Assembly: GCF_014836845.1 (NCBI RefSeq)
Contig: NZ_JACSQA010000003.1
Coordinates: 124,001-188,000, forward strand
Direction: 5' to 3'
DNA length: 64,000 nucleotides
DNA from: Ureibacillus galli
GTDB lineage: Bacteria; Bacillota; Bacilli; Bacillales_A; Planococcaceae
Below the pieces are notes generated by a model, which searched no databases, was not told where the DNA came from, and saw only the letters and a program-made list of their open reading frames with translations. The position numbers and the translations under genes are program-made. Of this stretch, positions 27,704 to 37,012 are shown piece after piece; the stretch's first letter is position 1; every line of letters starts with the position of its first letter.

Positions 27704-29062
27704 TTACTTAAACAATGAGTCTAAACCAGGTAATTTCATCTTTTTCTTCCCTTTTCCTTGGGACATTCCTGTCATTTGTTTCATCATTTTTTTCATATCT
27801 TCAAATTGCTTTAGCAAACGATTCACTTCTTGAATGGTTGTACCAGACCCTTTTGCTATCCGTTTTTTACGGCTTGCATTGATCATATCAGGGTTTTTCT
27901 TCTCAGCAGACGTCATGGAATAAATAATTGCTTCAATTCGTCCCATTTGTTTTTCATCTACTTTAACATTATCAAGGCCTTTAATTTTATTGGCACCTGG
28001 TAACATTTTTAAAATTTCATCAAGAGGTCCCATTTTTTTCACCGCTTGAAGCTGTTCAACGAAGTCATCAAAGGTAAAGCTTTGGTTCATAAATTTCTCT
28101 TCTAATTCCTTCGCCTTTTCCATATCTACATTTGCTTGTGCTTTTTCGATTAATGAAAGTACGTCACCCATACCTAAAATACGGGAAGCCATTCGTTCTG
28201 GATGGAATGGTTCAAGAGCATCCATTTTTTCACCCATACCAACGAATTTAATCGGTTTTTCTGTTACAGCACGAATAGAAAGTGCAGCACCACCGCGCGT
28301 ATCACCGTCCAACTTCGTTAATACAACACCTGTAATTCCGATTGTTTCGTTAAAGCTTTGGGCTACGTTAACCGCATCTTGCCCAGTCATCGCATCAACA
28401 ACTAAAAATACTTCATCTGGTTCTTTTAACGCTTTAATATTTTTTAATTCATCCATTAATTCTTCATCGATATGCAAACGTCCTGCCGTATCGATAATGA
28501 CTACATCATGGTGTTCCTCTTTTGCTTGTTCTATTGCTTGGCGTGCAATCTCCACAGGAGAAACTTGATCACCTAAAGCAAAAACAGGAATAGAAAGTTG
28601 CTTTCCTAACGTTTGAAGCTGTTGTATGGCAGCTGGTCGATAAATATCTGCCGCTACTAATAAAGGTTTACGATTATATTTTTTTCGTAATACGTTCGCT
28701 AATTTACCAGTAGTCGTTGTTTTACCAGCACCTTGTAAACCGACCATCATAATAACAGTTGGTGGTTTTGTATTAAATTTTATCGGGCTTTGTTCGCCAC
28801 CCATTAATAATGTTAACTCATCTTGAACGATTTTGATTACTTGTTGACCCGGTGTTAAACTTTTCATCACCTCAGTGCCAACTGCACGTTCACTTACTTT
28901 TTTAACAAACTCTTTAACAACCTTTAAGTTAACGTCTGCCTCGATTAATGCAAGTCGAACTTCTCGCATCATCGCTTTAACGTCTTGTTCGGTAACGAGA
29001 CCTTTACCTTTAATCTTTTGGATTGTTCCTTGGAGTCGTTCTGCTAACCCTTCAAATGCCAT
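27704..29062 (-). CDS. ffh: Signal recognition particle protein Ffh
   Basis: Ffh is the SRP54 GTPase that binds nascent membrane proteins with 4.5S/6S RNA and docks on FtsY. The 452 residues show the N domain, G1 GLQGAGKT (about 108-115), DTAGRLHIDEEL, TKLDGDTRGGAALS, and a Met-rich C-terminal M domain (from about 300) ending in GKGKKKMKLPGLDSLFK. It follows ylxM by about 10 nt, and the two share a strong promoter at 29443-29471. A T-rich stretch with weak A-T pairing lies just after the stop. Confidence 0.99.
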   Translation of the reverse strand: MAFEGLAERLQGTIQKIKGKGLVTEQDVKAMMREVRLALIEADVNLKVVKEFVKKVSERAVGTEVMKSLTPGQQVIKIVQDELTLLMGGEQSPIKFNTKPPTVIMMVGLQGAGKTTTTGKLANVLRKKYNRKPLLVAADIYRPAAIQQLQTLGKQLSIPVFALGDQVSPVEIARQAIEQAKEEHHDVVIIDTAGRLHIDEELMDELKNIKALKEPDEVFLVVDAMTGQDAVNVAQSFNETIGITGVVLTKLDGDTRGGAALSIRAVTEKPIKFVGMGEKMDALEPFHPERMASRILGMGDVLSLIEKAQANVDMEKAKELEEKFMNQSFTFDDFVEQLQAVKKMGPLDEILKMLPGANKIKGLDNVKVDEKQMGRIEAIIYSMTSAEKKNPDMINASRKKRIAKGSGTTIQEVNRLLKQFEDMKKMMKQMTGMSQGKGKKKMKLPGLDSLFK

Positions 29063-29072
29063 GTTTAGCCTC

Positions 29073-29408
29073 CTAATCCGTTTCTTTTAGTTGATTAATT
29101 AATGTAAGACGATCTTCAACCGTTTTTGTTTCGTCTTTTATTGCAATCGTTAATTGCTCTAAGATTTGCTGACGTTCACCAAATTTTTCAAATAATCTTA
29201 GTTTATCTTCATATTCTTCAAGCATCGCCTCTGTACGACGAATATTATCATATACAGCTTGACGGGAAACTTTATAGCTTTCAGCAATTTCACCTAACGA
29301 AAGGTCATCTAAATAATAAAGTTCCATATAACTTCTTTGTTTATCTGTTAATAATGCTTGATAAAAGTCGAAGAGAAAGTTCATGCGTGTTGTTTTTTCA
29401 ATAAGCAT
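29073..29408 (-). CDS. ylxM: YlxM family SRP-associated helix-turn-helix protein
   Basis: This 111-residue protein has a sigma-70 region 4-like helix-turn-helix ([20 protein letters not shown] at about 31-50) followed by a coiled coil. The family is always found next to ffh; related proteins in streptococci modulate SRP GTPase activity. I choose ATG 29408, with GGAGAG 8 nt upstream, over the TTG at 29411. In B. subtilis ftsY directly precedes ylxM; here an MFS transporter separates them. Confidence 0.94.
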   Translation of the reverse strand: MLIEKTTRMNFLFDFYQALLTDKQRSYMELYYLDDLSLGEIAESYKVSRQAVYDNIRRTEAMLEEYEDKLRLFEKFGERQQILEQLTIAIKDETKTVEDRLTLINQLKETD

Positions 29409-29442
29409 CAAAATATCTCTCCAATCATAATTTGTCTACTGT

Positions 29443-29471
29443 ATCATATATGTTTTCAATTTTACTGTCAA
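29443..29471 (-). promoter_or_regulatory. Strong sigma-A promoter of ylxM-ffh
   Basis: Minus-strand TTGACA (29466-29471) is a perfect -35, followed after exactly 17 bp by TATGAT (29443-29448), five of six to the -10 consensus. It lies about 35 bp before the ylxM start. The -35 is overlapped by a perfect palindrome at 29469-29484. Confidence 0.75.
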
Positions 29472-29484
29472 GGAAATTTCCTTG
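29469..29484. promoter_or_regulatory. Perfect 16-bp palindrome overlapping the ylxM-ffh -35
   Basis: CAAGGAAATTTCCTTG reads the same on both strands, and its last three bases on the minus strand are the TTG of the -35 hexamer. The layout suits an operator, but it also follows the MFS gene stop by about 36 bp and could form an RNA hairpin. No U run follows, so a terminator is less likely. Confidence 0.45.
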
Positions 29485-29519
29485 TCCAATAAAGGTTTAT
29501 CTATGTAAAATTCACTAGA

Positions 29520-30716
29520 TTAATTTTCTAACGGTAGCTGTTGCCGGCTACGGTTACTTACTTTCCGACCATGGAAAACAAAATAAACAACTATAGAAAG
29601 TAAAAGCCAAATTACCGTCCAACTATATACTGAACGATAACTCATTTGCCCTAATAACAATCCATATATATAAGGTCCCACTGCGATGGCTAAATCCATA
29701 AAGATGAAGAAGGTAGAGGTTGCCGTCGCTTTCCGATGAGAATCAGCTTCCTTAATAGCAATGGCTAAATAATTGGATTGAACTGTTCCATAACCAATCC
29801 CGATCAAAACACTCGCAAGTAAAATCATCCAACTACTATTTGCCAGACTGAGAACTAAAAAACCAACAACTAATATTGCAAGCATAGGATAGGTTAACCA
29901 ATTCTCTCCAAAGCGATCAAATAACCGCCCAGTAATTGGTCTAGTTAAAACTAATGCAATCGCGTAAACAACGAAAAAATATGTTCCAACTGATGGATGA
30001 CCAATGTCCGTCGTGTAAAGGGATAAAAAGGAAAGCAAACTCGAATAACCAAGTGCTAACGCAAATATACAAAGGCCAATCGGTATTGCTTTTTTCTCAA
30101 AAACATCACTCAATGAGATAGTTAAAGAGACTTTTGAATCCCTTGACTTTGTTGGAGAAGATATCGTTAAGAAAATGCTTATCAAATTACAAAAGCCAAT
30201 TACTACTAAAATCCATATTAACATTTCAAAAGTGGCCATCCTCATGACAATCAGTCCGATAAAAGGTCCAATCGCCATCGCAATATTCATTGCCGTTGCA
30301 TAATATCCGGTTCCCTCTCCACGGCGTTCATCTGGTACTACATCGGCCATAATCGCTCCAGCTGAAGTCATTAAAAAACCAAAGGTAAACCCATGAATTG
30401 CTCGAATGATTATTAGGAGGAAAAACGTTGAAGCAAATAGATGGGCTATGATTGCTAAAAAGAAACAAATGCTTGAGATAATCAGAATTTTTTTACTTCC
30501 GATTACTTCTACTATTTTCCCAGCAAACAAACGGGCTATAAGTGCCATAAGTACATATATCCCAACGGCTAAACCGGCTGCCCCTTGATTCATTCCAAAA
30601 TTAGTGGTCACATGCAAGGTAACGGTAGCCAACAAGCTATAGAACACAGTATGGGTAAAAAAATTAATTCCCCATATCATTAGGAAATTTTTCGTCCATA
30701 ATTTTGGCCGTTCCAT
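29520..30716 (-). CDS. MFS transporter, substrate unknown
   Basis: A 398-residue major facilitator with about 12 membrane segments and a central loop near residue 195-210. Motif A-like residues follow the second helix (AGKIVEVIGSKK), and the second half repeats this with TGRLFDRFGENW; MNIAMAIGPFIGL in helix 5 resembles the antiporter motif. It looks like a drug or metabolite efflux protein; the substrate cannot be read from the sequence. ATG 30716 has AAAGGGGA upstream. It interrupts the usual ftsY-ylxM-ffh order and is isolated from ftsY by a terminator. Confidence 0.88.
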   Translation of the reverse strand: MERPKLWTKNFLMIWGINFFTHTVFYSLLATVTLHVTTNFGMNQGAAGLAVGIYVLMALIARLFAGKIVEVIGSKKILIISSICFFLAIIAHLFASTFFLLIIIRAIHGFTFGFLMTSAGAIMADVVPDERRGEGTGYYATAMNIAMAIGPFIGLIVMRMATFEMLIWILVVIGFCNLISIFLTISSPTKSRDSKVSLTISLSDVFEKKAIPIGLCIFALALGYSSLLSFLSLYTTDIGHPSVGTYFFVVYAIALVLTRPITGRLFDRFGENWLTYPMLAILVVGFLVLSLANSSWMILLASVLIGIGYGTVQSNYLAIAIKEADSHRKATATSTFFIFMDLAIAVGPYIYGLLLGQMSYRSVYSWTVIWLLLSIVVYFVFHGRKVSNRSRQQLPLEN

Positions 30717-30803
30717 TGATTTGTTCCCCTTTCTTTCCATCTCAATATTATACTAAATTTTCTGTCAACAATCAGCATCACTTAAAAACAAATATGCATC
30801 AAT

Positions 30804-30845
30804 ATAAAAAGTGTAGATAAAGCATTAAATCACTTTATCTACACT
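30804..30845 (-). terminator. Terminator of the rnc-smc-ftsY operon
   Basis: A perfect 13-bp stem (30810-30822 with 30833-30845) and a 10-nt loop are followed in the minus-strand transcript by TTTTTATATT, 15 bp after the ftsY stop codon. Confidence 0.88.
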
Positions 30846-30859
30846 AAAGATTAACTTTT

Positions 30860-32098
30860 TTATTCGTCTATTTTTTCTAATTCTTTTTCTAAGCCTTCTG
30901 CAAATAACCCGTAAACATAACGCTCTGCATCAAATGGTTGAAGATCATCCATTTTTTCCCCTAGACCTACAAATTTAACTGGGATATGAAGTTTGTTTCG
31001 AATTGCTAGTACGATACCGCCTTTAGCTGTTCCATCTAGTTTCGTTAACACAATACCTGTTACATTCGTTGCTTCTTTAAATGTTTGGGCTTGAACGAGC
31101 GCATTTTGTCCTGTTGTTGCATCAAGAGCTAATAATACTTCATGAGGTGCATTCGGAATTTCTCGGGAAATAACACGGTGTACTTTTTCTAGCTCTTTCA
31201 TTAAATTAACTTTGTTTTGTAAACGTCCCGCCGTATCACAAATTAAAACGTCCGCTCCACGTTTCCTAGCAGCCCCAATTGCATCATAAATAACTGCAGC
31301 TGGATCAGACCCTTCTGATTGTTTAATTACTTCACAACCAACCCGGTCTCCCCAAACTTGAAGTTGATCGATTGCGCCTGCCCGGAAAGTATCTCCGGCA
31401 GCAAGTATAACCGACTTTCCTTGGGATTTTAAACGATGGGCTAATTTACCGATAGTTGTTGTTTTACCAACACCATTTACCCCTACAAATAAAATAACCG
31501 TTAACTCACCATCGGGTTGTAGATTTAATTCTGCGATATCTTCCTCTCCAGCCTCGTAAATCTCTACAAGCTTTTCAGAAATAATCGCTTGAATGCCCTC
31601 TGTGTCTTTTATGTTTTTACGTTGTACTTCAAAACGTAATTTATCCATTAATTCCATTACTGTATCGAAGCCAACATCTGCTTGAAGTAATACTTCTTCT
31701 AATTCCTCGAAAAAGTCTTCATCTACTTTACGGTAACGGGCAACTAAATCGTTCACTTTCGATGTAAAAGTATTACGGGTTTTGGAAAGCCCCTGTTTAA
31801 ATTTTTGTGTAATAGACCATGCTGAAGGTTTTTTCTCAACTACTTCTTCTACTGGCTCAAGTTCTTTTTCATCTAAACGATCCGTAACCGTTTCTGTTGT
31901 CTTTTCAGCTTCTTCAATCTCTTCAATTACTTCATCCACTATTTCTTCAACAGATTTTGTTTGTTCATTATTTTCAATAATGAAAGATGAATCATCCGAT
32001 TTTACTTCTACCTCAGAATCTTCCAATTGTTCTTGTTGAACTTTTTCTTCTTCGGTGTTTCCAATTAATTTTTCCTTCAATCGTTTAAAAAAGCTCAT
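30860..32098 (-). CDS. ftsY: Signal recognition particle receptor FtsY
   Basis: FtsY is the membrane-associated SRP receptor GTPase. The 412 residues have a very acidic, Glu-rich N-terminal A domain (about 1-95) and the NG domain with GVNGVGKTTTIGKLA, AAGDTFRAGAIDQLQ, DTAGRLQNKVNLM and LTKLDGTAKGG. It follows smc by 18 nt and ends in a strong terminator, so here the operon is rnc-smc-ftsY without ylxM-ffh. Confidence 0.98.
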   Translation of the reverse strand: MSFFKRLKEKLIGNTEEEKVQQEQLEDSEVEVKSDDSSFIIENNEQTKSVEEIVDEVIEEIEEAEKTTETVTDRLDEKELEPVEEVVEKKPSAWSITQKFKQGLSKTRNTFTSKVNDLVARYRKVDEDFFEELEEVLLQADVGFDTVMELMDKLRFEVQRKNIKDTEGIQAIISEKLVEIYEAGEEDIAELNLQPDGELTVILFVGVNGVGKTTTIGKLAHRLKSQGKSVILAAGDTFRAGAIDQLQVWGDRVGCEVIKQSEGSDPAAVIYDAIGAARKRGADVLICDTAGRLQNKVNLMKELEKVHRVISREIPNAPHEVLLALDATTGQNALVQAQTFKEATNVTGIVLTKLDGTAKGGIVLAIRNKLHIPVKFVGLGEKMDDLQPFDAERYVYGLFAEGLEKELEKIDE

Positions 32099-32116
32099 TT
32101 TCTTCCGCTCCTTTAT

Positions 32117-35100
32117 TTACAATACAACTTCTTCTTCCAGTTTTACAGAAACAAGTTTTGATACACCAGACTCTTGCATCGTAATACCATACAATACGTC
32201 TGCTCCTTCCATTGTCCCTTTCCGATGGGTAATGACGATAAATTGTGTGTCACTACTTAACTTTCGTAAATATTCACTATAACGTTGTACATTTGCCTCA
32301 TCCAGTGCTGCTTCTACTTCATCGAGAATCACAAAAGGAACTGGACGAGTATTTAAAATAGCAAACAATAGCGCAATCGCTGTTAGTGCTCTTTCCCCAC
32401 CTGATAGTAGACTTAAATTTTGAAGTTTTTTCCCTGGTGGTTGTGCAACGATTTCGATACCGGTATCAAGTAAATTTTCAGGATCTAATAAAACTAAATC
32501 TGCTTGTCCTCCGCCAAATAGTTCTCGGAATACGTGTCTAAACTGAGTTTGAATCATTGTGAATGACTCTCTAAAACGAATAGACATTTCCTCATCCATT
32601 TCTCGAATCGCTTCATGCAATGTCTCTTGGGCTTCCAACAGATCATTACGCTGTTCTGATAAAAACGTATGACGTTCTAAAACTCTGTCGTATTCCTCGA
32701 TGGCTGTTAAATTGACAGGACCTAGTTCTTCGATTGATTGTTTTAACAATTTTACTTTCCGGCGAACTTGATCAACGTTTTCAAGTTCAATCGCCTGCTG
32801 CTGAGCTTCTTCAAAATCAAGCTCATACTGTTCCTCCAACAATGTATGTAAACGACTGATTTCAAATTCTACCCTACTTCGTTTTACTTCAACTGCCCGT
32901 AAACTTTCTAAGTAACCTTTATGAAGTCTTTGTAATTCTTTTAGTTGTTCTTCCAGTTTGGATAAAGATTGTTGGTGTTCCAAACGTAATCCACGGTTTT
33001 TTTGGATTACCTTTGTTAATTGTTCTTTTTTAATCGACCACTGTTGAACTGTTGCTTCAATTTCCTCTTCTGAAGGACCGTTTGCCTCGTCATTTTGAAT
33101 CCATTGAATTTCTTGCGTAATGGATGTTACTTGTTGTATAGCTTTCGAACGTTGCAAAGCAAGTTCAGCAGTTGCAATTTGCAGTTGACTTAACTGTTCT
33201 TGTACAACGGCAAGTTCAGAACGTTTTTGAGCGGACGTTTCTCGAAGGACATCTTTTTCTGTCTCCACTTGAGACTTTAATAAAGTGAGTTGGTCAACCT
33301 TTTGATTCACTTCTTCAAGTTCTGTTTTTAGCTGTTCTAACCGTTCCGTCGCCTCTTTTTTTTGCTGTAAAAGGGTAGATTTTCTAGATGTCATCGAAGA
33401 TTGCTCTGATGAAGCAACGTTTACTGTTGCCTTTAATGATTTTTCTTCCACTTCCACTGCGTGTAATTTTGCCTTTTGTTCGATTTCCTCACTGCGCAGT
33501 GCATCGCCTTCTAGCTTCAATCCTTCTAATTTTTCTCGTAAAACTGTTAACGTTTCTTTTTCAACGGATACAGATTTTTCTGCTTGCAAAATGGATACTT
33601 CCATTTGGTCGAGCTTAGCTGTTAATTGATCAAGCTCAGCTTTTCGAGTAAATAATGAAGATTGCTGTTTGGAAGCACCACCCGTTAAGGAACCACCCGC
33701 ATTGACAATATCTCCATCAAGGGTTACAACTCTATATCTAAAGCCACAACTTCTTGCGATTTGGCTTGCCCCTTCTAAATTTGAAGCGACAATTACGTTT
33801 CCTAATAAATTTTCAACAATGGAACGATTAGATTCATCGAATTCAACTAGTTCAAATGCTAGACTGACGAAGGATGGATGTTCAAGAGCAGATGCATATT
33901 GTGTATGCTGAAGTTTTCGAGATTTCATTACCGTTTTCGGTAAAAAGGTTGCTCTTCCTGCCCGTTTTGCTTTTAACCAGCCAATCGCTTTTTGAGCATG
34001 TTGTTCTGTCTCTGTTACGATATGTTGGGATGCTGCACCTAAGGCAGTTTCAATCGCTTTTGAGTACTTAGCGTCAACCTGAACTAACTCCGCAACAGCC
34101 CCTTCAATTCCACTTAATTCTCCCCGTTCTCGGGCTAACAAAATTTCCTTAACCCCTTGGAAGAAACCAGAAAAGTCTGCTTCAAGCTCTGCTAATGTTT
34201 CTTTCCTTGCTTTTAACTGTTGTTGGTGTTGATAAGCTTGATATAGCAATTGTTGTTTTTCTTCAAAGGATGATGAAGTGCTTTTCAATTTTTGTTGCAT
34301 CACTTCATATTGTTCAAGCTTTTCTTTCAATTGGAATTCTAAATTTTGAACAATTGATTGGAGCTCTTGTTTTTGTGCAGTAACCTGCTCCAATTTTTTT
34401 GCCATTTCCGCAGAACGATCATTCATGCGCTCGGCTGTTTCTAATTGTTGGGTTAATTGCTGCTCAATATGCTTTAATTCATTTTTAACTGTTGCTTCTT
34501 CATTTAATAAATCAATATACTGATCTTTTGATTGTTCAATTTCTTTCTCGATCTCAACAGCAGATGAATTTAATGTTAACTCTAATTGCTTTATTTCAGC
34601 TTTGAGCTTTTGTACTTCCTTCTGCTTTTCAGCAAATTGCAATTTTTTTTCTTCTTCGCTATCCGCTAGTTCTTTTTCCTCGTTTTTTGCTTGTTGTAAT
34701 GCTTGTTCAAGCTGGGCAAGTTGTTTTAGGACATTGGAGCGTTTTTCCTTCGTAAGGGCTTTACGACCCTCCCAACGCTCTACCTCAGAGCTAGCTTCAA
34801 CTAGTTGTTCTTGAGCACTATCTAAAACGGTATCGATTTCTTTTAACTTTTCACGGATGCTATCAATTTCCGCTTCATAATTAGCTATTTCTAAAGCGTG
34901 TTGTTGCTCCGTCACTTGTAATTGCTTATGTTCTACATTTATCTGCTCTAAATCTTTCCCATTATTGACTAAATCATGGACCGTTAACGCAATATCGGAT
35001 TCTCTTAACTCTTCCGTCATCCGCACGTAATCATTGGCCGCTGAAGCCTGAATTTGTAATGGTTCTAGGCGACCATCTAATTCATGGAGAATATCTAAAA

Positions 35101-35671
35101 CCCGATGTAAGTTTTCATCGGTCTCCACTAATTTATGTTCTGCTTTTTTCTTACGAATTTTGTATTTTAAAACACCAGCTGCTTCTTCAAAAATCGTTCT
35201 TCGATCATCTGGTCGGCTATTTAATATTTCATCGACACGTCCTTGAGAAATAATCGAAAATGCTTCTTTCCCAAGTCCCGAATCCATAAACAAGTCCGTA
35301 ATATCCTTCAGGCGACATTGCTGATTATTCAGCAAATATTCGCTATCACCTGAACGATACACACGTCTCGTTACACTAATTTCCGAATATGGTGTTGCTA
35401 CTTGCTCATCTTCATTATTTAATACAAGGGTTACTTCAGCAAAATTCAGTGGTTTCCTTGATTGACTACCAGCAAAAATAACATCTTCCATTTTCGCTCC
35501 ACGTAAACTTTTCGCCGATTGTTCTCCTAATACCCACCGAATAGCATCTGTTACGTTACTTTTGCCACTCCCGTTCGGACCAACTACCGCAGTTACGCCT
35601 GGAACGAAATCAATACCAATACGATCAGCAAACGATTTAAAGCCTATTACTTCAAGTCGTTTAAGGAACAT
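32117..35671 (-). CDS. smc: Chromosome condensation ATPase SMC
   Basis: SMC organises and segregates the chromosome with ScpA and ScpB. The 1184 residues show Walker A GPNGSGKS at about 31-38, two long coiled-coil arms, a hinge (about 515-640, with GYRVVTLDGDIVNAGGSLTGG-like sequence), and the C-terminal ABC signature LSLLSGGERALTAIAL with Walker B FVILDEVEAALDEANV. The start overlaps nothing but sits 1 nt from the rnc stop. Length is normal. Confidence 0.99.
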   Translation of the reverse strand: MFLKRLEVIGFKSFADRIGIDFVPGVTAVVGPNGSGKSNVTDAIRWVLGEQSAKSLRGAKMEDVIFAGSQSRKPLNFAEVTLVLNNEDEQVATPYSEISVTRRVYRSGDSEYLLNNQQCRLKDITDLFMDSGLGKEAFSIISQGRVDEILNSRPDDRRTIFEEAAGVLKYKIRKKKAEHKLVETDENLHRVLDILHELDGRLEPLQIQASAANDYVRMTEELRESDIALTVHDLVNNGKDLEQINVEHKQLQVTEQQHALEIANYEAEIDSIREKLKEIDTVLDSAQEQLVEASSEVERWEGRKALTKEKRSNVLKQLAQLEQALQQAKNEEKELADSEEEKKLQFAEKQKEVQKLKAEIKQLELTLNSSAVEIEKEIEQSKDQYIDLLNEEATVKNELKHIEQQLTQQLETAERMNDRSAEMAKKLEQVTAQKQELQSIVQNLEFQLKEKLEQYEVMQQKLKSTSSSFEEKQQLLYQAYQHQQQLKARKETLAELEADFSGFFQGVKEILLARERGELSGIEGAVAELVQVDAKYSKAIETALGAASQHIVTETEQHAQKAIGWLKAKRAGRATFLPKTVMKSRKLQHTQYASALEHPSFVSLAFELVEFDESNRSIVENLLGNVIVASNLEGASQIARSCGFRYRVVTLDGDIVNAGGSLTGGASKQQSSLFTRKAELDQLTAKLDQMEVSILQAEKSVSVEKETLTVLREKLEGLKLEGDALRSEEIEQKAKLHAVEVEEKSLKATVNVASSEQSSMTSRKSTLLQQKKEATERLEQLKTELEEVNQKVDQLTLLKSQVETEKDVLRETSAQKRSELAVVQEQLSQLQIATAELALQRSKAIQQVTSITQEIQWIQNDEANGPSEEEIEATVQQWSIKKEQLTKVIQKNRGLRLEHQQSLSKLEEQLKELQRLHKGYLESLRAVEVKRSRVEFEISRLHTLLEEQYELDFEEAQQQAIELENVDQVRRKVKLLKQSIEELGPVNLTAIEEYDRVLERHTFLSEQRNDLLEAQETLHEAIREMDEEMSIRFRESFTMIQTQFRHVFRELFGGGQADLVLLDPENLLDTGIEIVAQPPGKKLQNLSLLSGGERALTAIALLFAILNTRPVPFVILDEVEAALDEANVQRYSEYLRKLSSDTQFIVITHRKGTMEGADVLYGITMQESGVSKLVSVKLEEEVVL

Positions 35672-35672
35672 A

Positions 35673-36434
35673 CTACTCCTCCTTAAAACTAGACTGATTT
35701 AATGCAACCATCGCATTTTGCGCAGCTTGTTGTTCAGCCTCTTTCTTTGATTTCCCACGTCCTATTCCAAGTTCTTTTTCGTTTAATAAAACGCGCGAAA
35801 CAAAGGTACGGTTGTGTGCTGGTCCTTTTTCATCGACAATTTCATAATGTAATATACCATTGTTTGATTGTTGAACCATTTCTTGTAATTGACTTTTGAA
35901 ATCCATCACATGCGAAAAAGCACCGACTTCTACTTTTGGGAACACGATTCGTTCTAAAAATCCTACAACGATTTCTAACCCTTGGTCTAAATACAGAGCA
36001 CCAATAAAGGATTCAAAAACATCCGCTAAAAGGGCAGGACGTTCACGACCACCTGTAAGTTCTTCCCCTTTCCCTAAAAGAACATATTTACCGAAATTTA
36101 ATTCGTTGGCAAAAATAACAAGGGAAGGCTCACAAACAATGGATGCCCGTAATTTTGTTAACTCTCCCTCACTCATATGGGGATATCGTTCAAAAAGGTA
36201 TTTAGATACAGAAAGTTCAAGAACAGCGTCTCCTAAAAATTCTAGTCTTTCATTGTCTGTAAATAATTTGCGACGATGCTCATTCACATAAGATGAATGG
36301 ATAAATGCCTGATAAAGTAAACTTTTGTTACGAAAATAAATATTTAATTCCTCTTGTAAAAATTCAAATTGATGTCTTACCTTTTCAGGTAGAACCCCAA
36401 CTTTTTGATGATTACCTTTTTTTCTTATTGTCAT
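35673..36434 (-). CDS. rnc: Ribonuclease III
   Basis: RNase III cuts double-stranded RNA in rRNA processing and antisense regulation. The 253 residues contain the catalytic signature [13 protein letters not shown] (about 60-72), the second acidic pair in [16 protein letters not shown], and a C-terminal double-stranded RNA-binding domain (about 175-245). TTG at 36440 opens the frame, but ATG 36434 is more likely, with AAGGAAGG 10 nt away. It follows the acpP terminator and begins the smc-ftsY unit. Confidence 0.97.
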   Translation of the reverse strand: MTIRKKGNHQKVGVLPEKVRHQFEFLQEELNIYFRNKSLLYQAFIHSSYVNEHRRKLFTDNERLEFLGDAVLELSVSKYLFERYPHMSEGELTKLRASIVCEPSLVIFANELNFGKYVLLGKGEELTGGRERPALLADVFESFIGALYLDQGLEIVVGFLERIVFPKVEVGAFSHVMDFKSQLQEMVQQSNNGILHYEIVDEKGPAHNRTFVSRVLLNEKELGIGRGKSKKEAEQQAAQNAMVALNQSSFKEE

Positions 36435-36530
36435 GAACAATCTGCCTTCCTTATAGATTCTACCGTTTAGTTTACCTTGTTCAGTGATAGAAATTCAACT
36501 TTTCTTTGTATAATAAGTAAACTAATATAA

Positions 36531-36581
36531 AAAGAGGCACAAATTTACGCCTTTCATAGAATGCGAAATGTGTGCCTCTTT
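36531..36581 (-). terminator. Terminator of acpP
   Basis: An 11-bp stem (36531-36541 with 36571-36581), extended by weaker inner pairs, is followed in the minus-strand transcript by TTTATATTAG. It lies just after the acpP stop codon. Confidence 0.8.
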
Positions 36582-36587
36582 AAATTG

Positions 36588-36824
36588 TTAGCTTATTTTA
36601 CTTTCAATGTAACTGATAGCATCGCCAACAGTTCCAATTTTTTCAGCATCATCGTCTGAAATTTCCATATCAAACTCATCTTCAAGTTCCATTACTAATT
36701 CAACAACGTCTAATGAGTCTGCACCTAAATCCTCACGGAAAGAAGCTTCTAATTTCACTTCGCTTTCGTCAACGCCTAAACGGTCAACGACTACTTTTGT
36801 AACACGTTCTAATACTGTAGCCAA
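36588..36824 (-). CDS. acpP: Acyl carrier protein
   Basis: ACP carries growing acyl chains on a phosphopantetheine arm. The product is 78 residues with the modified serine in [19 protein letters not shown] (Ser37). The longest frame starts at GTG 36833, but that GTG is part of the ribosome-binding site GGGGAGGTG. TTG at 36824 lies 8 nt after GGAGG and gives [17 protein letters not shown], matching other Bacillus ACPs, so the start is TTG. It has its own promoter and terminator. Confidence 0.97.
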   Translation of the reverse strand: MATVLERVTKVVVDRLGVDESEVKLEASFREDLGADSLDVVELVMELEDEFDMEISDDDAEKIGTVGDAISYIESKIS

Positions 36825-36913
36825 GTCGGTCACCTCCCCTCAAATATATATTCGAAATAGACGATTTATCACAACAATGGATAAATTCGTGATTTTCGTT
36901 ATACAAATTTAAA

Positions 36914-36942
36914 ATTTTATATGAACTTATCCATACAATCAA
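36914..36942 (-). promoter_or_regulatory. Candidate sigma-A promoter of acpP
   Basis: Minus-strand TTGATT (36937-36942) is followed after 17 bp by TAAAAT (36914-36919), four and five of six to consensus. It allows acpP to be made independently of the FapR-controlled genes upstream. Confidence 0.5.
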
Positions 36943-37012
36943 TAATAAAATTTAAAAAAGTAAACTATTAATTATTTTTCTAACAATAGCATTTTACTAT
37001 CTTCGAATTTTA

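Noticed and set aside
35896-36291. 131-codon plus-strand frame over rnc
   Set aside because: It is fully antisense to RNase III, without ribosome site or domain; a shadow frame.
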